Counted from the first letter of the stretch, positions 43,848 to 52,841 are shown. The stretch is 53,615 bases of DNA from JANJTY01 sp038257155 (GCA_038257155.1 JBBSJP010000029.1:1-53615), one strand, 5' to 3'. Made by a program: numbers and translations. The notes: generated by a model from the sequence alone, not told the origin.

Positions 43848-46592
43848 ATGATGGTACGTTCCTTCACTTGCGCCGCGGTCATCATGGCCGGCTTGTGCGC
43901 CGGTTCCTTGGTCGCCGCTGCGACCCAGCCGCCGCTGACCCTGTCCGACCGCCTCGACTGCCGCATTGCCATCGAAGAGATCTATTGGGGTGCGCGGATC
44001 TGGCCCGACGCGAATCCCGATCAGAAGCCGCCGCTCATGGCTGTGGTTTCGACCGATGCCTTGATCGCCCAGGTCGAAGAAACCCTTGCCCAGTCGGTGG
44101 CCCTTGTCGAACAGTGGCAGGCTCCAATCACCGGCGCCATGTTGCAGGCCGAGCTCGAGCGCATCGCGCATTCCAGCCGCCGTCCGAGCTTGCTCGCCGC
44201 GATCTATGCTGCCCTCGATCACCAACCCTACCTGGTGGCGGAGTGCCTCGCGCGGCCGTTGTTGGCGGAGCGCCTGGTGCAGGAGCGATTCCACGCTGAT
44301 GCGAGCCACGCGGGCACCGAGTTCAGCACCTGGTGGGTCGCCAACCGCGCGTCGCCAGCGTCTTTCTCCGCGCCGGCATATGCCTACACCTTGCCTGCAC
44401 CGAGTGCGTTGAACGGGGCAGCGGACAGCTGGCGCGATACCGCCTCGTTGCCACTGGACGACATCGATGGCGACGTCGTTGGAGCGGCAGTCTGGACCGG
44501 CACCGAGATGGTGTATTTCGGCGACTTCGACCGCGAGGCGTATCGCTACGATCCCACGACCGACAGTTGGAAGACTGCCTCGACCCTGGGTGGACCGCTT
44601 GGTCTGCGCGACACCACCGCCGTCTGGACTGGGCAATACGTCGTCGCCTCGCACGGCTGCACCGCCAACAACCACACCTGCACCACCAGCCTGGCCTGGC
44701 GCTACGACCCGATGATCGACCTGTGGGAGCAGGTCCCCAACGCCCCTATCAGCCGCACCGACCAGAGCGCCGTGTGGACTGGCTCGGAAATGATCGTCTG
44801 GGGCGGCTGTACCTATGCCCAGGACCTGTGCCAGGTCTTCTCCCAGGTCGGCGCGCGCTACAACCCGGAAACCAACAATTGGCAGGTCATGAGCAGCGAC
44901 GGCGCTCCGCTCGGGCGCACCTATCCCAACCTGGTGTGGTCGGGCACCGAAATGCTGGTCTGGGGCGGCCAGTCGGGCGACGTAAGCGGCGGCGGCCGCT
45001 ATGACCCATCGACCAACACCTGGAGCACCCTGAGCACCGACGGGGCGCCGCCAGGCGCCAACAATACGGCGGTGTGGAGCGGCACGGAAATGATCGCCTG
45101 GGGCGGATGCACCGGCAATCCATCTTGCGATTCCTGGTCCGATGCCGGCGGCCGTTACGACCCTGCAAGCGACACATGGGCACCTACCAGCACGAGCAAC
45201 GCACCGACAGCACGCTCCGGTCACGCAGCCGTCTGGATGGGCGACCAGATGATCGTCTGGGGCGGCTACAACGCTGGCGGCCACCTCGACAGCGGTGCTC
45301 GCTACGACCCGGCCAGCGACAGCTGGATTCAGGTCAGCAGCACCGGCGCACCGAGCCCGCGGCGCGATCACCAGATGCTGTGGACCGACTCGCTGGTGCT
45401 GGTCTGGGGCGGCGTCAGGGGGTTCACCGGCACCGACATGCGCACGGGTGGGCGCTACGATCCGATCAGCGACAGCTGGACGCCGATCGACACCACGGAC
45501 CCAGACGCGTTTCGCACCCACCACGTGGCCTTCTGGACCGGCGCCGAGATGATCGTCTGGGGCGGAACCGGCGACGGCCTCAGCGGAGGCCGCAACACCG
45601 GCCGGCTTTACGACCCGGCCACCGACAGTTGGACCGCTACTACGACTGTTGGCGCGCCTCCCGGCGCTTCCGGCGCCAGCGCCGTCTGGACGGGAACCGA
45701 GATGATCGTCTGGGGCGGCGCCTCGGGTTCGGTGTTGCGGGACACCGGCGGCCGCTACAACCCGATGAGTGATTCATGGACAAGCATGGCCACCAGCGAT
45801 GGACGCGCCGACAGCGCCCACGTCTGGACCGGCACGGAGATGCTGGTCTGGGGTGGTTCCACCTGGAGCGTCATCTGGAACAACACCGGCGTCCGCTACG
45901 ATCCGACTACCAACAGTTGGTCTCCCATGACCACGATTGGCGCGCCGGCAGGGCGCAAGAGTCTGGGTGGCTTCGTCTGGACGGGCACCGAGATGCTGGT
46001 CTGGGGTGGCTCCGGAGAAACCGGTCAACTGGCCAACGGCGGCCGTTACAACCCGGGTACCAACAGTTGGGCAGCGATCACCAGCAGCAAGGCACCGACG
46101 GCCCGTTTTGGCCACGTCGCCGTCTGGACCGGTGTGGAAATGGTCGTATGGGGCGGCATGGACTTTGCCACTGACGACTACTACAACACGGGCGGACGCT
46201 ACGACCCGGCAACCGACACCTGGAGCGCCACCAGCGTCCTCGGTGCGCCGTTGCCGGCGCGTTCCGGCACGGGCGTTTGGACTGGCAGCGAAATGATCGT
46301 CTGGGGTGGGGAGTGCGACCAGTCCGGCCTGCTCACCTGCCACTCGGACAGCTACGAGGGTGGTCGTTACGATCCACAGACCGATTCCTGGACGGCGACC
46401 ACCCTGGACGGCGTGCCGGAGGCGCGCGTCTTCCACACCGCGGTATGGACCGGCGACGCGATGATCGTGTGGGGCGGCACCGGCACCTGGAGCGGCTATC
46501 GCCACACTGGCGGCGCGTACTTCCCGCAGGGGTCCGAACCATCCATCTTGTTGGTCGACGGATTCGAGTCGAATGATGCGGCGGAGAGGTAG
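43848..46592 (+). CDS. Secreted Kelch-type double-propeller protein, D-G-F-E tail
   Basis: A 914-residue protein with a signal peptide (CAAVIMAGLCAGSLVAAAT). Residues about 30-160 form a helical domain (LDCRIAIEEIYWGARIWPDA ...) of the kind seen at the start of some other bacterial Kelch proteins. Then come 14 Kelch-like repeats with the core VWTGTEMIVWGG ... GRYDP.T.SW, enough for two seven-bladed propellers. The end is ILLVDGFESNDAAER. GGAG stands 8 nt before the ATG. Binding partner and role are unknown; surface adhesion or sugar binding are usual guesses for such proteins. Confidence 0.85.
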   Translation: MMVRSFTCAAVIMAGLCAGSLVAAATQPPLTLSDRLDCRIAIEEIYWGARIWPDANPDQKPPLMAVVSTDALIAQVEETLAQSVALVEQWQAPITGAMLQAELERIAHSSRRPSLLAAIYAALDHQPYLVAECLARPLLAERLVQERFHADASHAGTEFSTWWVANRASPASFSAPAYAYTLPAPSALNGAADSWRDTASLPLDDIDGDVVGAAVWTGTEMVYFGDFDREAYRYDPTTDSWKTASTLGGPLGLRDTTAVWTGQYVVASHGCTANNHTCTTSLAWRYDPMIDLWEQVPNAPISRTDQSAVWTGSEMIVWGGCTYAQDLCQVFSQVGARYNPETNNWQVMSSDGAPLGRTYPNLVWSGTEMLVWGGQSGDVSGGGRYDPSTNTWSTLSTDGAPPGANNTAVWSGTEMIAWGGCTGNPSCDSWSDAGGRYDPASDTWAPTSTSNAPTARSGHAAVWMGDQMIVWGGYNAGGHLDSGARYDPASDSWIQVSSTGAPSPRRDHQMLWTDSLVLVWGGVRGFTGTDMRTGGRYDPISDSWTPIDTTDPDAFRTHHVAFWTGAEMIVWGGTGDGLSGGRNTGRLYDPATDSWTATTTVGAPPGASGASAVWTGTEMIVWGGASGSVLRDTGGRYNPMSDSWTSMATSDGRADSAHVWTGTEMLVWGGSTWSVIWNNTGVRYDPTTNSWSPMTTIGAPAGRKSLGGFVWTGTEMLVWGGSGETGQLANGGRYNPGTNSWAAITSSKAPTARFGHVAVWTGVEMVVWGGMDFATDDYYNTGGRYDPATDTWSATSVLGAPLPARSGTGVWTGSEMIVWGGECDQSGLLTCHSDSYEGGRYDPQTDSWTATTLDGVPEARVFHTAVWTGDAMIVWGGTGTWSGYRHTGGAYFPQGSEPSILLVDGFESNDAAER

Positions 46593-46640
46593 GCAAACTG
46601 CGTGACCCGTAGGCCGGGGCAACTCGGCGCTCGGATCGAC

Positions 46641-48086
46641 CTACTCCTTCGGCGCAGCCTCGCGCAGCAGATTCTGTTCGCCCTGGGCACGCTGCTCGAT
46701 CTCCACCTGTTCGGCCAGATGGTGTTTGACAGAGTCCTCCGCAGCAGCCTCTTCGCGCTGCGCCGCAGGGCTTGCGGCCGAATGAGCCGGCTGCGTATTT
46801 GGCGTGGCGGGTGCGGGGCAGGGATTCGGCACTTCCCCCTGCAACTGTACGCGATAGGTCGGCTCCGGCAGGTCCATGCCGGCCCCCTCCAGGGCTTCCT
46901 TCACCCGGATCAGTGCTTCGCTGCGCACCGCGTCGAAGCTGGAGGCGTGCTGATCCACCCAGGCCAGGCAGCACAGGACGACACTGGAATCACCGATGGC
47001 CTGCACCTGGGCTCGCGGTGCAGGCTGCTGCAGGACGCCAGGCGTTTCGCCCAGTGCCGCCGCAGCGATGCGCTTTGCCGCGCGCAGGTCTTCGCGCCCG
47101 CTGACACCCAATTCGAAGTTGAAGCGCCGAGTCGGGTTGCGGGTGTAGTTCAAGATCACCGACTTGAAAACGAAGGCATTGGCCAGGCGCAGGTGGTTGC
47201 CCTCAGGCGTGATCAGGATCGTGGCGCGTGAGTTCAGTGCCGCCACGCGGCCCTCGTTGCCGCCGATCACCACCAGATCGTTCGGCGCGAAGGGCTGGCG
47301 CAGGCTGAGCAGGATGGAGGCGATGTAGTTCTCGACCAGATCGCGGAAGGCAAAGCCCAAGGCCAGACCCACGACGCCAGCGGCACCCAGCACGGCGCCG
47401 ACCACGCGCGTGGCGCCGAGCAGATCCAGTGCCAGCAGCACGCCAGCCACAAGGAATGCCGCGCGCAGGGCGCGCTGCAGCAGATCACGCAGGAAAGGAT
47501 TGGCCTCGAAACGCCGAAACGGTCGGTCCCAGCGTGTCACCAGGCGCCCGAGCAGACTGAAGACGTAGACGATCAGTGCAGCCAAGCCGAGCAAGGGCAG
47601 GCCGCGCGCGAGGCGCTTGAGCTTCTCGAAGCCGCTGTTCACCGCCGGTTGCAGGCGCCGTTCCAGAGCGGTCTCGAATTCGAGTCGGTCCTCGACCGCG
47701 ATCACGCCTGGCACGCTCTGCGCCAGACGCAAGGCAAGATCGCGACGCGCATCGTCGTCTACCGAGCCGTTCAGCACGACGACGCCGGCCGACACATCGA
47801 TCTCGATTTCACGCAAGGGCTCTACCAGGGAAAAGCGCGCCTTCAGTGCACGCTGGATCTCGACGTCTCGCTCGACCGTTTCCATCACCTGCGCCGCCAC
47901 TGCGGCGGCCTCGAGCGGATCTTCGCTCGTGGCCTGCGCCCGGTCGTCTGCAGTCTGCGCCTGTGTCGTCGTTTGCCGGGTCTGAGCTGCTGCAACCGAG
48001 GCAAGCCCCGCCAATCCCATCAGGAGCAGCAGGATTAGTGCAGCGACTGCACTTCGCCAAGACGAGAAGGGCGCTGGAGAGGACAT
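46641..48086 (-). CDS. MscS-type mechanosensitive channel with BON domain
   Basis: A 481-residue protein. A signal peptide (ALILLLLMGLAGLASVAAA) is followed by a periplasmic BON domain (about 70-135: EIDVSAGVVVLNGSVDDDARRDLALRLAQS), membrane helices (GLAALIVYVFSLLGRLV, LVAGVLLALDLLGATRVVGAVLG), the pore-lining GAAGVVGLALGFAFRDLVENYIA helix and the MscS beta domain. The C-terminus is long and acidic. It should open under membrane tension at osmotic downshift. It converges on the Kelch gene. Confidence 0.9.
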   Translation of the reverse strand: MSSPAPFSSWRSAVAALILLLLMGLAGLASVAAAQTRQTTTQAQTADDRAQATSEDPLEAAAVAAQVMETVERDVEIQRALKARFSLVEPLREIEIDVSAGVVVLNGSVDDDARRDLALRLAQSVPGVIAVEDRLEFETALERRLQPAVNSGFEKLKRLARGLPLLGLAALIVYVFSLLGRLVTRWDRPFRRFEANPFLRDLLQRALRAAFLVAGVLLALDLLGATRVVGAVLGAAGVVGLALGFAFRDLVENYIASILLSLRQPFAPNDLVVIGGNEGRVAALNSRATILITPEGNHLRLANAFVFKSVILNYTRNPTRRFNFELGVSGREDLRAAKRIAAAALGETPGVLQQPAPRAQVQAIGDSSVVLCCLAWVDQHASSFDAVRSEALIRVKEALEGAGMDLPEPTYRVQLQGEVPNPCPAPATPNTQPAHSAASPAAQREEAAAEDSVKHHLAEQVEIEQRAQGEQNLLREAAPKE

Positions 48087-48213
48087 CCGTGCATGCTAAC
48101 TGCTGTGGGGTCCTGAGTGGCGGCTGTCTGCGGGACTGACAGGAATGGCTCCAGGCATTGGCTGTGCAGCGCGGCGCTTGCGCGCAGGCGGCGCACACAG
48201 GTCGTGTGCGAGC

Positions 48214-48897
48214 TTAAGGCAGCCCCTTGCCGCTGGCCAGTGACGCTCTCGCGATCGTGGGCAGGCCCTCGAAATACAGAATGGACAGCAGCATTGCAAT
48301 CAGCATGGTCCAGCTGGCGACGGTCGGCGGGGCATCAACTCCGTTGAGCAGCGCGGCGGGAAATATCAGCACGATCACCCGCATGAAGGTCAGTTGCAGG
48401 CTCTTGGGTGGCGGTCTGTAACCGCCGCGAACCACGACAGCGTAGCGCCCTGCATCGACCAGTTCGACAAGCACCAACACGGTTGCACTCATGAGCAGGC
48501 CGGGTTCGGCCATCAGGCTGGTGAAGAATCCGATCAGGTCGCCGGCGTCGTAAAGCACGACACAGACGAAGCTTGCGTAGGCGCCCAATAGAACTCCATA
48601 GACCAGCCCGGCACCGGCAATGCCCAGCGGTAGCCAAAGCAGGCGCATGCTCAGGCTATCCTCGCCGGGAGCGCGCTCGAACGCGCCCTCCACGGCAGCA
48701 CGCAGGGTCATGTAGACCCAGGCTTCAAACACGAACAGCACCACCGCGGCCGCAGGGCTCAAGGCAAACCAGAGCACCGAGACGAGCACGGCAGCCGCTC
48801 GCAGTGCGGCCGAGACAAACTCGCGACGTCGCCACAGCGCCAGGCGCCCAGGTGCCGTTGGCAGCGTGGATTGCGTAGGCGACGCTTGATCAGTCAT
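48214..48897 (-). CDS. Membrane protein, possibly DUF6498-like
   Basis: A 227-residue protein with about six hydrophobic helices, including AALRAAAVLVSVLWFALS, AAAVVLFVFEAWVYMTLRA, GIAGAGLVYGVLLGAYASFVCVVLY and SATVLVLVELVDA. The FEAW segment in an early helix resembles DUF6498 proteins, but I am not sure. GGGGAG before ATG 48897 decides the start over a very long upstream open frame. It lies on the minus strand, divergent from the sigma-54 activator. Confidence 0.72.
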   Translation of the reverse strand: MTDQASPTQSTLPTAPGRLALWRRREFVSAALRAAAVLVSVLWFALSPAAAVVLFVFEAWVYMTLRAAVEGAFERAPGEDSLSMRLLWLPLGIAGAGLVYGVLLGAYASFVCVVLYDAGDLIGFFTSLMAEPGLLMSATVLVLVELVDAGRYAVVVRGGYRPPPKSLQLTFMRVIVLIFPAALLNGVDAPPTVASWTMLIAMLLSILYFEGLPTIARASLASGKGLP

Positions 48898-48913
48898 GTG
48901 TCTCCCCGAGAAA

Positions 48914-49087
48914 CTACTCGCTGCCCGGGAGCGAGCCGGATTGCCATGCGATTTTCGCATCCTCCTTGCTCTCCCGCATAGGCACCAGAATCCAGATTGA
49001 TCGGTCGAGGTTCGCCCAAACCGATGAATCCGCCGTGGTGAATGCCAGCACGGTGGAGATGCGAATCCAAGCGCACATTCCGACCAT
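48914..49087 (-). CDS. Possible small protein, 57 residues
   Basis: A frame starting MVGMCAWIRISTVLAFT and ending MRESKEDAKIAWQSGSLPGSE or close to it, directly upstream of the membrane protein gene (16 nt between them). The composition looks protein-like and third positions are GC-rich, but there is no ribosome-binding site and no family that I recognise. It could be a gene remnant or chance. Confidence 0.3.
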   Translation of the reverse strand: MVGMCAWIRISTVLAFTTADSSVWANLDRSIWILVPMRESKEDAKIAWQSGSLPGSE

Positions 49088-49335
49088 CGCATACAGTTCG
49101 CTCGACCACATACTTTGCGCGCGCGTACAACTCCAATGCGCCCGCGCCAACAGACCCTTGGCGATGGTTCAGGCGGAGATTCGCGTGAAGTATCTGGCGG
49201 CAGGACGCCGATCATGCCCGCCGCGGCGCCGATCTCACGGGACCTTTTGCAGCCGTTGAATGGGTCACTGGTTGCGGGTGTGTGCCAGTACGCACATACA
49301 GCCCGGCCCGGTACGCAAATGATCACCGCACGTGA

Positions 49336-49351
49336 TGGCGTGTGATTTGCG
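49336..49351 (+). promoter_or_regulatory. Sigma-54 promoter of the activator gene
   Basis: TGGCGTGTGATTTGCG has the GG and GC pairs and exact spacing of a -24/-12 promoter (consensus TGGCACG-N4-TTGCW), with three mismatches. Transcription would begin near 49363, 39 nt before ATG 49402. TGTGC (49281-49285) / GCACA (49292-49296) about 70 bp upstream is a candidate activator site. Confidence 0.6.
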
Positions 49352-49401
49352 CACATCGTATGGCGCGCGATCGCAGCCTGCACTGTCCAAGGAGAAGCGG
49401 C

Positions 49402-49476
49402 ATGAACGACAAGGTACGTGGGCAGGAGCCCCGCAATCATTACAGGCATACGCAGCCGGCGGCCCCTTTGCTGTGA
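49402..49476 (+). CDS. 24-residue leader ORF overlapping the activator start
   Basis: AAGGAG 7 nt upstream makes this ATG the best start on the sigma-54 transcript. The frame encodes MNDKVRGQEPRNHYRHTQPA and four more residues, then stops at TGA 49474-49476. That TGA overlaps GTG 49473 of the activator frame (GTGA), the form of translational coupling. It may be a true leader peptide gene, or the start of the activator in a sequence with a frameshift. Confidence 0.5.
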   Translation: MNDKVRGQEPRNHYRHTQPAAPLL

Positions 49477-50594
49477 CTCAGCCTGCGCATCTTGATCCTG
49501 TCGACAATGTGATTTGCCCGTTCCGCCCGACCCAGCCCGACTTGCGCGTCAAGTCCATCGAGTCGGTTGCGTTTCTGGAGTTGCCGCGTGCCACGGCCGT
49601 GGAGCCTGTGAAACCAGCTGTGGCCAACAGCGAGGCCTGGTGCGGTCTGGTAGGGGAGTCCGAGGGACTCAGCCAGCTCATCACGCAGATCAAGCGCGTC
49701 GCACCCAGCGACGCGTCCGTGCTGATCCAGGGCGAAAGCGGGGTCGGCAAGGAACTCGTGGCACAGGCGATCCACAGCAATAGCGGGCGCAAGGGCGACT
49801 TCGTCGCGCTGAACTGCGGGGCGGTCGCGCCAGACTTGCTCGCGAGCCAGCTTTTCGGTCATGAGCGCGGAAGCTTTACGGGTGCCAGCGCGAGACACCT
49901 CGGATACTTCGAGCAAGCTCGAGAGGGGACGCTGTTTCTCGACGAGATTACCGAGATGCCCTTGCATCTGCAGGTCCACCTGTTGCGCGCGTTGGAGAGC
50001 AAGACCGTGCGCCGGGTGGGAGGCGGTGAAGATATCAGGATCGACACGCGGATCATCGCGGCCACGAACCATCCGCTGGGTCGCGCGGTCGCGGATTCCA
50101 AGATGCGTGAAGACCTCTTCTATCGCGTGGGTGAGTTTCTGCTGACTGTTCCGCCGCTGCGCGACAGGAGTGAGGATGTCATTCCGCTAGCCCATTTCTT
50201 CCTGACGCGCCTCAATGAGCGGCATGGAGTCCACAAGGACTTCAGCACTCGCGCACTTGAACAGTTGCGACTCTACGCTTGGCCAGGAAACGTGCGCGAA
50301 TTGCGAAACATCGTTGGACGGGCCCACTTGATGGCGGCGGAAACAACGATTTGCGACCCCTTGCAGGGCTTGCGCGTATCGCAACCACTTGATGAAACAG
50401 CCTGCAGTCTGACGCTCGCCGTGGGCATGAGCCTTGAAGACATTGAGCGAAGAATGTTGCTGAAAACGCTCAAGTACTACAACGACGACAAGACCAGAAC
50501 GGCGCGCGTGCTTGGCGTGAGTGTCAAGACGATCTACAACAAACTGGTGCGTTACGGCATTCACGAATGCGCCGCGCCTCCCCACCGGCACTGA
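49473..50594 (+). CDS. Sigma-54-dependent activator (AAA+, Fis HTH), no receiver domain
   Basis: From GTG 49473 the protein has 373 residues. The AAA+ domain shows Walker A GESGVGKE (87-94), the sigma-54-contacting loop GSFTGA (133-138, a GAFTGA variant), Walker B GTLFLDEI, the sensor stretch TRIIAATNHPL, and WPGNVRELRN. The Fis-type HTH is at the C-terminus (NDDKTRTARVLGVSVKTIYNKLVRYG). The N-terminal region is only about 55 residues with no receiver, PAS or GAF domain, so activity is probably set by level or by a separate protein. The open frame reaches back to 49332, but that start would lie inside the promoter; the GTG overlapping the leader stop is preferred. Confidence 0.85.
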   Translation: MTQPAHLDPVDNVICPFRPTQPDLRVKSIESVAFLELPRATAVEPVKPAVANSEAWCGLVGESEGLSQLITQIKRVAPSDASVLIQGESGVGKELVAQAIHSNSGRKGDFVALNCGAVAPDLLASQLFGHERGSFTGASARHLGYFEQAREGTLFLDEITEMPLHLQVHLLRALESKTVRRVGGGEDIRIDTRIIAATNHPLGRAVADSKMREDLFYRVGEFLLTVPPLRDRSEDVIPLAHFFLTRLNERHGVHKDFSTRALEQLRLYAWPGNVRELRNIVGRAHLMAAETTICDPLQGLRVSQPLDETACSLTLAVGMSLEDIERRMLLKTLKYYNDDKTRTARVLGVSVKTIYNKLVRYGIHECAAPPHRH

Positions 50595-51033
50595 AATTGG
50601 GAGGGCACGGCGACACGTCTGGCTGCGGTGGCGAAAGCGAACTGCTACCCATCGAGCCTCGCCCTCTGTAGCGCGTGACGCCGCAATCCAGCCTGCGGGA
50701 TTCCTGCTGCATACCTGCCCTGACCGATCAACACGTGTGCTTTCCCAGCACGGGTGCGCTGCTGTTGCGGGCGAGAAAGATTGCGGCTGGCAAGCGTGTG
50801 CCGAAAGAAGTGCACCAGTCGGCAAATCGTTCACGGATACAGGCTGGTCGGCTGCGGACCGTTGAGCGGATGCTTCGCGACACCCAGCGAATGTGAACCA
50901 CGCAGGCAGGATCGAAGTGAGCATGCGAACGAGCGGAACTGCACCGCCAACAGAGGGATTCGCGATGCCAGGCCGACAGCAGCGCGCGAAGCACAGCGTG
51001 GCAGACAGCGCATCACTCGCGACCCGGTGATGC
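50595..51033. other. Intergenic gap, no gene recognised
   Basis: About 440 bases between the activator stop and the promoter of the DUF4142 gene. No gene, repeat or strong terminator is evident. Activator binding sites for the -24/-12 promoter at 51034 would be expected in its last 200 bases. Confidence 0.45.
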
Positions 51034-51049
51034 TGGCATGGAGCTTGCT
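51034..51049 (+). promoter_or_regulatory. Sigma-54 promoter of the DUF4142 gene
   Basis: TGGCATGGAGCTTGCT matches the -24/-12 consensus at all but one position (C to T). The predicted start near 51061 is about 40 nt before ATG 51100. Confidence 0.8.
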
Positions 51050-51099
51050 GTGCTTCTCAGAGCAACTGCCGGCTTTTCGGCACCCACCCTGGAGATCAC

Positions 51100-51669
51100 A
51101 TGAAGACCACTGTTCTTGTTGCTTGCCTGTCCGCCGCCCTGATGACCTCAATGGCCGTCGCAAATGAGCCGGGCAAGACCCCCACCGCTTCGTCGCAGAT
51201 CATGACGGCTGCGGCTGTTGACTCGGACGCCATTGCGTTCCTCACCGCGGTCAATGACCACGAGATGATGGCTGCGGAAATGGCGCTTGAAAAGAATCCC
51301 AGCGAAGCCGTCGCCGAGTACGCGCAAATGTTGCATGACCAGCACACCAGTAACCAGGAGAAGAACCTCGCCTTTGCCGATGCGGCAGGCATTTCAGCCA
51401 ATGACTCGCCGGGTCTCGACGCGATGAAGGCGAAGAGCAAGGCCAAGCGTGACGAACTGTCAGCACTGCCTGACGACGCATTCGAGACGGCGTTCATTGC
51501 CGCGATGGTGCAGGACCACACCGAAGTTCTGTCGAAGATCGACAACGAGTTGCTTCCTAATGCAACTGACCCCGAGCTTGCCAAGCATTTGCGCGAAACG
51601 CGCACCCACATCGCGATGCATCTGGAGCATGCCCAGGAGCTACACGGAAGCCTCGCCGCCATGCGTTGA
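51100..51669 (+). CDS. Secreted DUF4142 (ferritin-like fold) protein
   Basis: A 189-residue protein with a signal peptide (VLVACLSAALMTSMAVA). The DUF4142 helical bundle shows AIAFLTAVNDHEMMAAEMAL, AEYAQMLHDQHTSNQEKNLAFA, and MVQDHTEVLSKIDNELLP. The His and Glu residues in the helices suit a ferritin-like fold, but metal binding has not been shown for this family as far as I know. It is probably a periplasmic stress protein. GGAG stands 5 nt before the ATG, downstream of a near-perfect sigma-54 promoter. A 15-bp hairpin follows the stop. Confidence 0.88.
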   Translation: MKTTVLVACLSAALMTSMAVANEPGKTPTASSQIMTAAAVDSDAIAFLTAVNDHEMMAAEMALEKNPSEAVAEYAQMLHDQHTSNQEKNLAFADAAGISANDSPGLDAMKAKSKAKRDELSALPDDAFETAFIAAMVQDHTEVLSKIDNELLPNATDPELAKHLRETRTHIAMHLEHAQELHGSLAAMR

Positions 51670-51677
51670 TGATTGAA

Positions 51678-51713
51678 AACGCCGTGCGGGGCAACCTCGC
51701 CCCGCGCGGCGTT
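51678..51713 (+). terminator. Long hairpin after the DUF4142 gene
   Basis: AACGCCG (51678-51684) pairs with CGGCGTT (51707-51713) and GCGGGGC (51686-51692) with GCCCCGC (51699-51705) around loop AACCTC, with one U-G pair. There is no T run, so termination may be partial. Confidence 0.6.
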
Positions 51714-51757
51714 CTACGCAAGCCTAGCTGCTTCCAGGCGAGCCAGTGCTTCGCAGC

Positions 51758-51773
51758 GCGCACGAGAATTGCA
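51758..51773 (+). promoter_or_regulatory. Weak sigma-54 promoter-like site before the hemerythrin gene
   Basis: GCGCACGAGAATTGCA keeps CACG-N4-TTGCA at the right spacing, but the -24 TGG is GCG, so one of the two key G bases is lost. It may be weak or inactive. Confidence 0.3.
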
Positions 51774-51810
51774 CCTGATGAGATGCATCCACCACAGAGG
51801 AACCCGTCCC

Positions 51811-52344
51811 ATGTTCGGATTTGAGTCATCGGAAACTGACGCGATCGCGCTGCTCAGGAAGGACCATCGCGTGGTCGAAAAGCTGTTTGCTCAGCTCGAA
51901 GGCGAAGGCCGCGGCGATCGGCGCATCGCCGTGGTCGCGTCGATCGTTCAGGAGCTTACTGTCCATGCCCGCCTGGAAGAAGAACTGTTTTACCCGTTGG
52001 CGCTGGTAAGCCTCGACGACCAGGGTCAGGAGCTGATCTGGGAAGCCACGGTCGAACACGGAACGCTGTCCGGTTTGATCGAAGCCCTCGAAGCTGCTGA
52101 CGCGGACGATGAAAGCTTTGATGCGCACCTGAAGGTGCTGAAAGAGTACGTACAGCACCATGTGCGCGAGGAAGAGAACCGTATCTTCCCGCGGGTGCGC
52201 ATGAAGACGGACATCGACCTGGACAGCCTGGGGAAGGAGATGTCAGCGCGCAGGAAAGTGCTGAAAGAGATGTATCTTGATGCCAACCACACTGCCAGGC
52301 CGAGCGCGCGCTCAGGCACTGCACCGCGGGCAGCAGCTGCTTAG
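51811..52344 (+). CDS. Hemerythrin HHE-domain protein
   Basis: A 177-residue protein with an HHE cation-binding bundle: LLRKDHRVVEKLFAQLE (first His), HARLEEELFYPLAL (second His and Glu), EHGTLSGLIEALE (third) and KEYVQHHVREEENRIFPRV (fourth). These residues can hold a di-iron site. Such proteins sense or store oxygen, iron or nitric oxide. It is cytoplasmic. The tail after residue 150 is basic and Ala-rich. GAGGAA lies 9 nt before ATG 51811. It sits between two sigma-54-type promoters and after a hairpin, so its own promoter is unclear. Confidence 0.88.
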   Translation: MFGFESSETDAIALLRKDHRVVEKLFAQLEGEGRGDRRIAVVASIVQELTVHARLEEELFYPLALVSLDDQGQELIWEATVEHGTLSGLIEALEAADADDESFDAHLKVLKEYVQHHVREEENRIFPRVRMKTDIDLDSLGKEMSARRKVLKEMYLDANHTARPSARSGTAPRAAAA

Positions 52345-52469
52345 CGGCAGACCTCGGTCCGCAAGCAATGCGCATACACGCCTCCCCCGCAATTCCACCC
52401 TGCTCAGGTAGCGAGGGGTGATTGCGCGGGAGGATTTCGTGCGTCCAATTCGGTAGTCACGACACGTGA

Positions 52470-52690
52470 ACCCGGGCGCAGTTCCCTCTGCACAGTGCTC
52501 AATTGGTGAGAGTGCTCGATAGTGCCCGCGATTCTCGGTCAGCTCCGTGTTCATCGAGCATCGGCCCACGTAGTAGCCGGCGTCGGAGGTGCCGTATTGC
52601 GATTCGATGTTGGCGACTGGAGCACCGATTATCACGTTATCGAATGCCTCGGTGTGGCCCAGTGCCCAGGCGGCGAGGTAGCTTTCGCAG
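52470..52690 (-). pseudogene. Remnant of an S9 prolyl-oligopeptidase gene
   Basis: The minus strand encodes CESYLAAWALGHTEAFDNVI followed by IGAPVANIESQYGTSDAGYY and RALSPIEHCAEGTAP. This is the segment around the nucleophile Ser of S9 peptidases (normally GESYGGYLAAWALGHT and GTSD.GYY). The two Gly after Ser-x are missing, no start codon fits, and similarity stops on both sides. It is a decayed fragment of about 70 residues, not a working gene. Confidence 0.65.
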
Positions 52691-52825
52691 GTCTTTTCCG
52701 CGTATGCCGAGCGGGCCGGGATGATGCCATCGCGCTCTCGCAGGTAGCAGCGGGAATATGTTCACGCATTGTCGAGAACTTCACGGATGCCTTGGCGATC
52801 ATGCCGCGAGTGGGCCTCGAAACGC

Positions 52826-52841
52826 TGGCACGCTACTTGCA
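52826..52841 (+). promoter_or_regulatory. Perfect sigma-54 promoter of the hydrophilic protein gene
   Basis: TGGCACGCTACTTGCA matches the -24/-12 consensus TGGCACG-N4-TTGCW at every position. The predicted start near 52853 is about 40 nt before ATG 52893. Confidence 0.88.

Noticed and set aside
43842..45524. 560-codon open frame on the minus strand
   Set aside because: Mirror of the Kelch repeats, whose regular codon pattern keeps other frames open.
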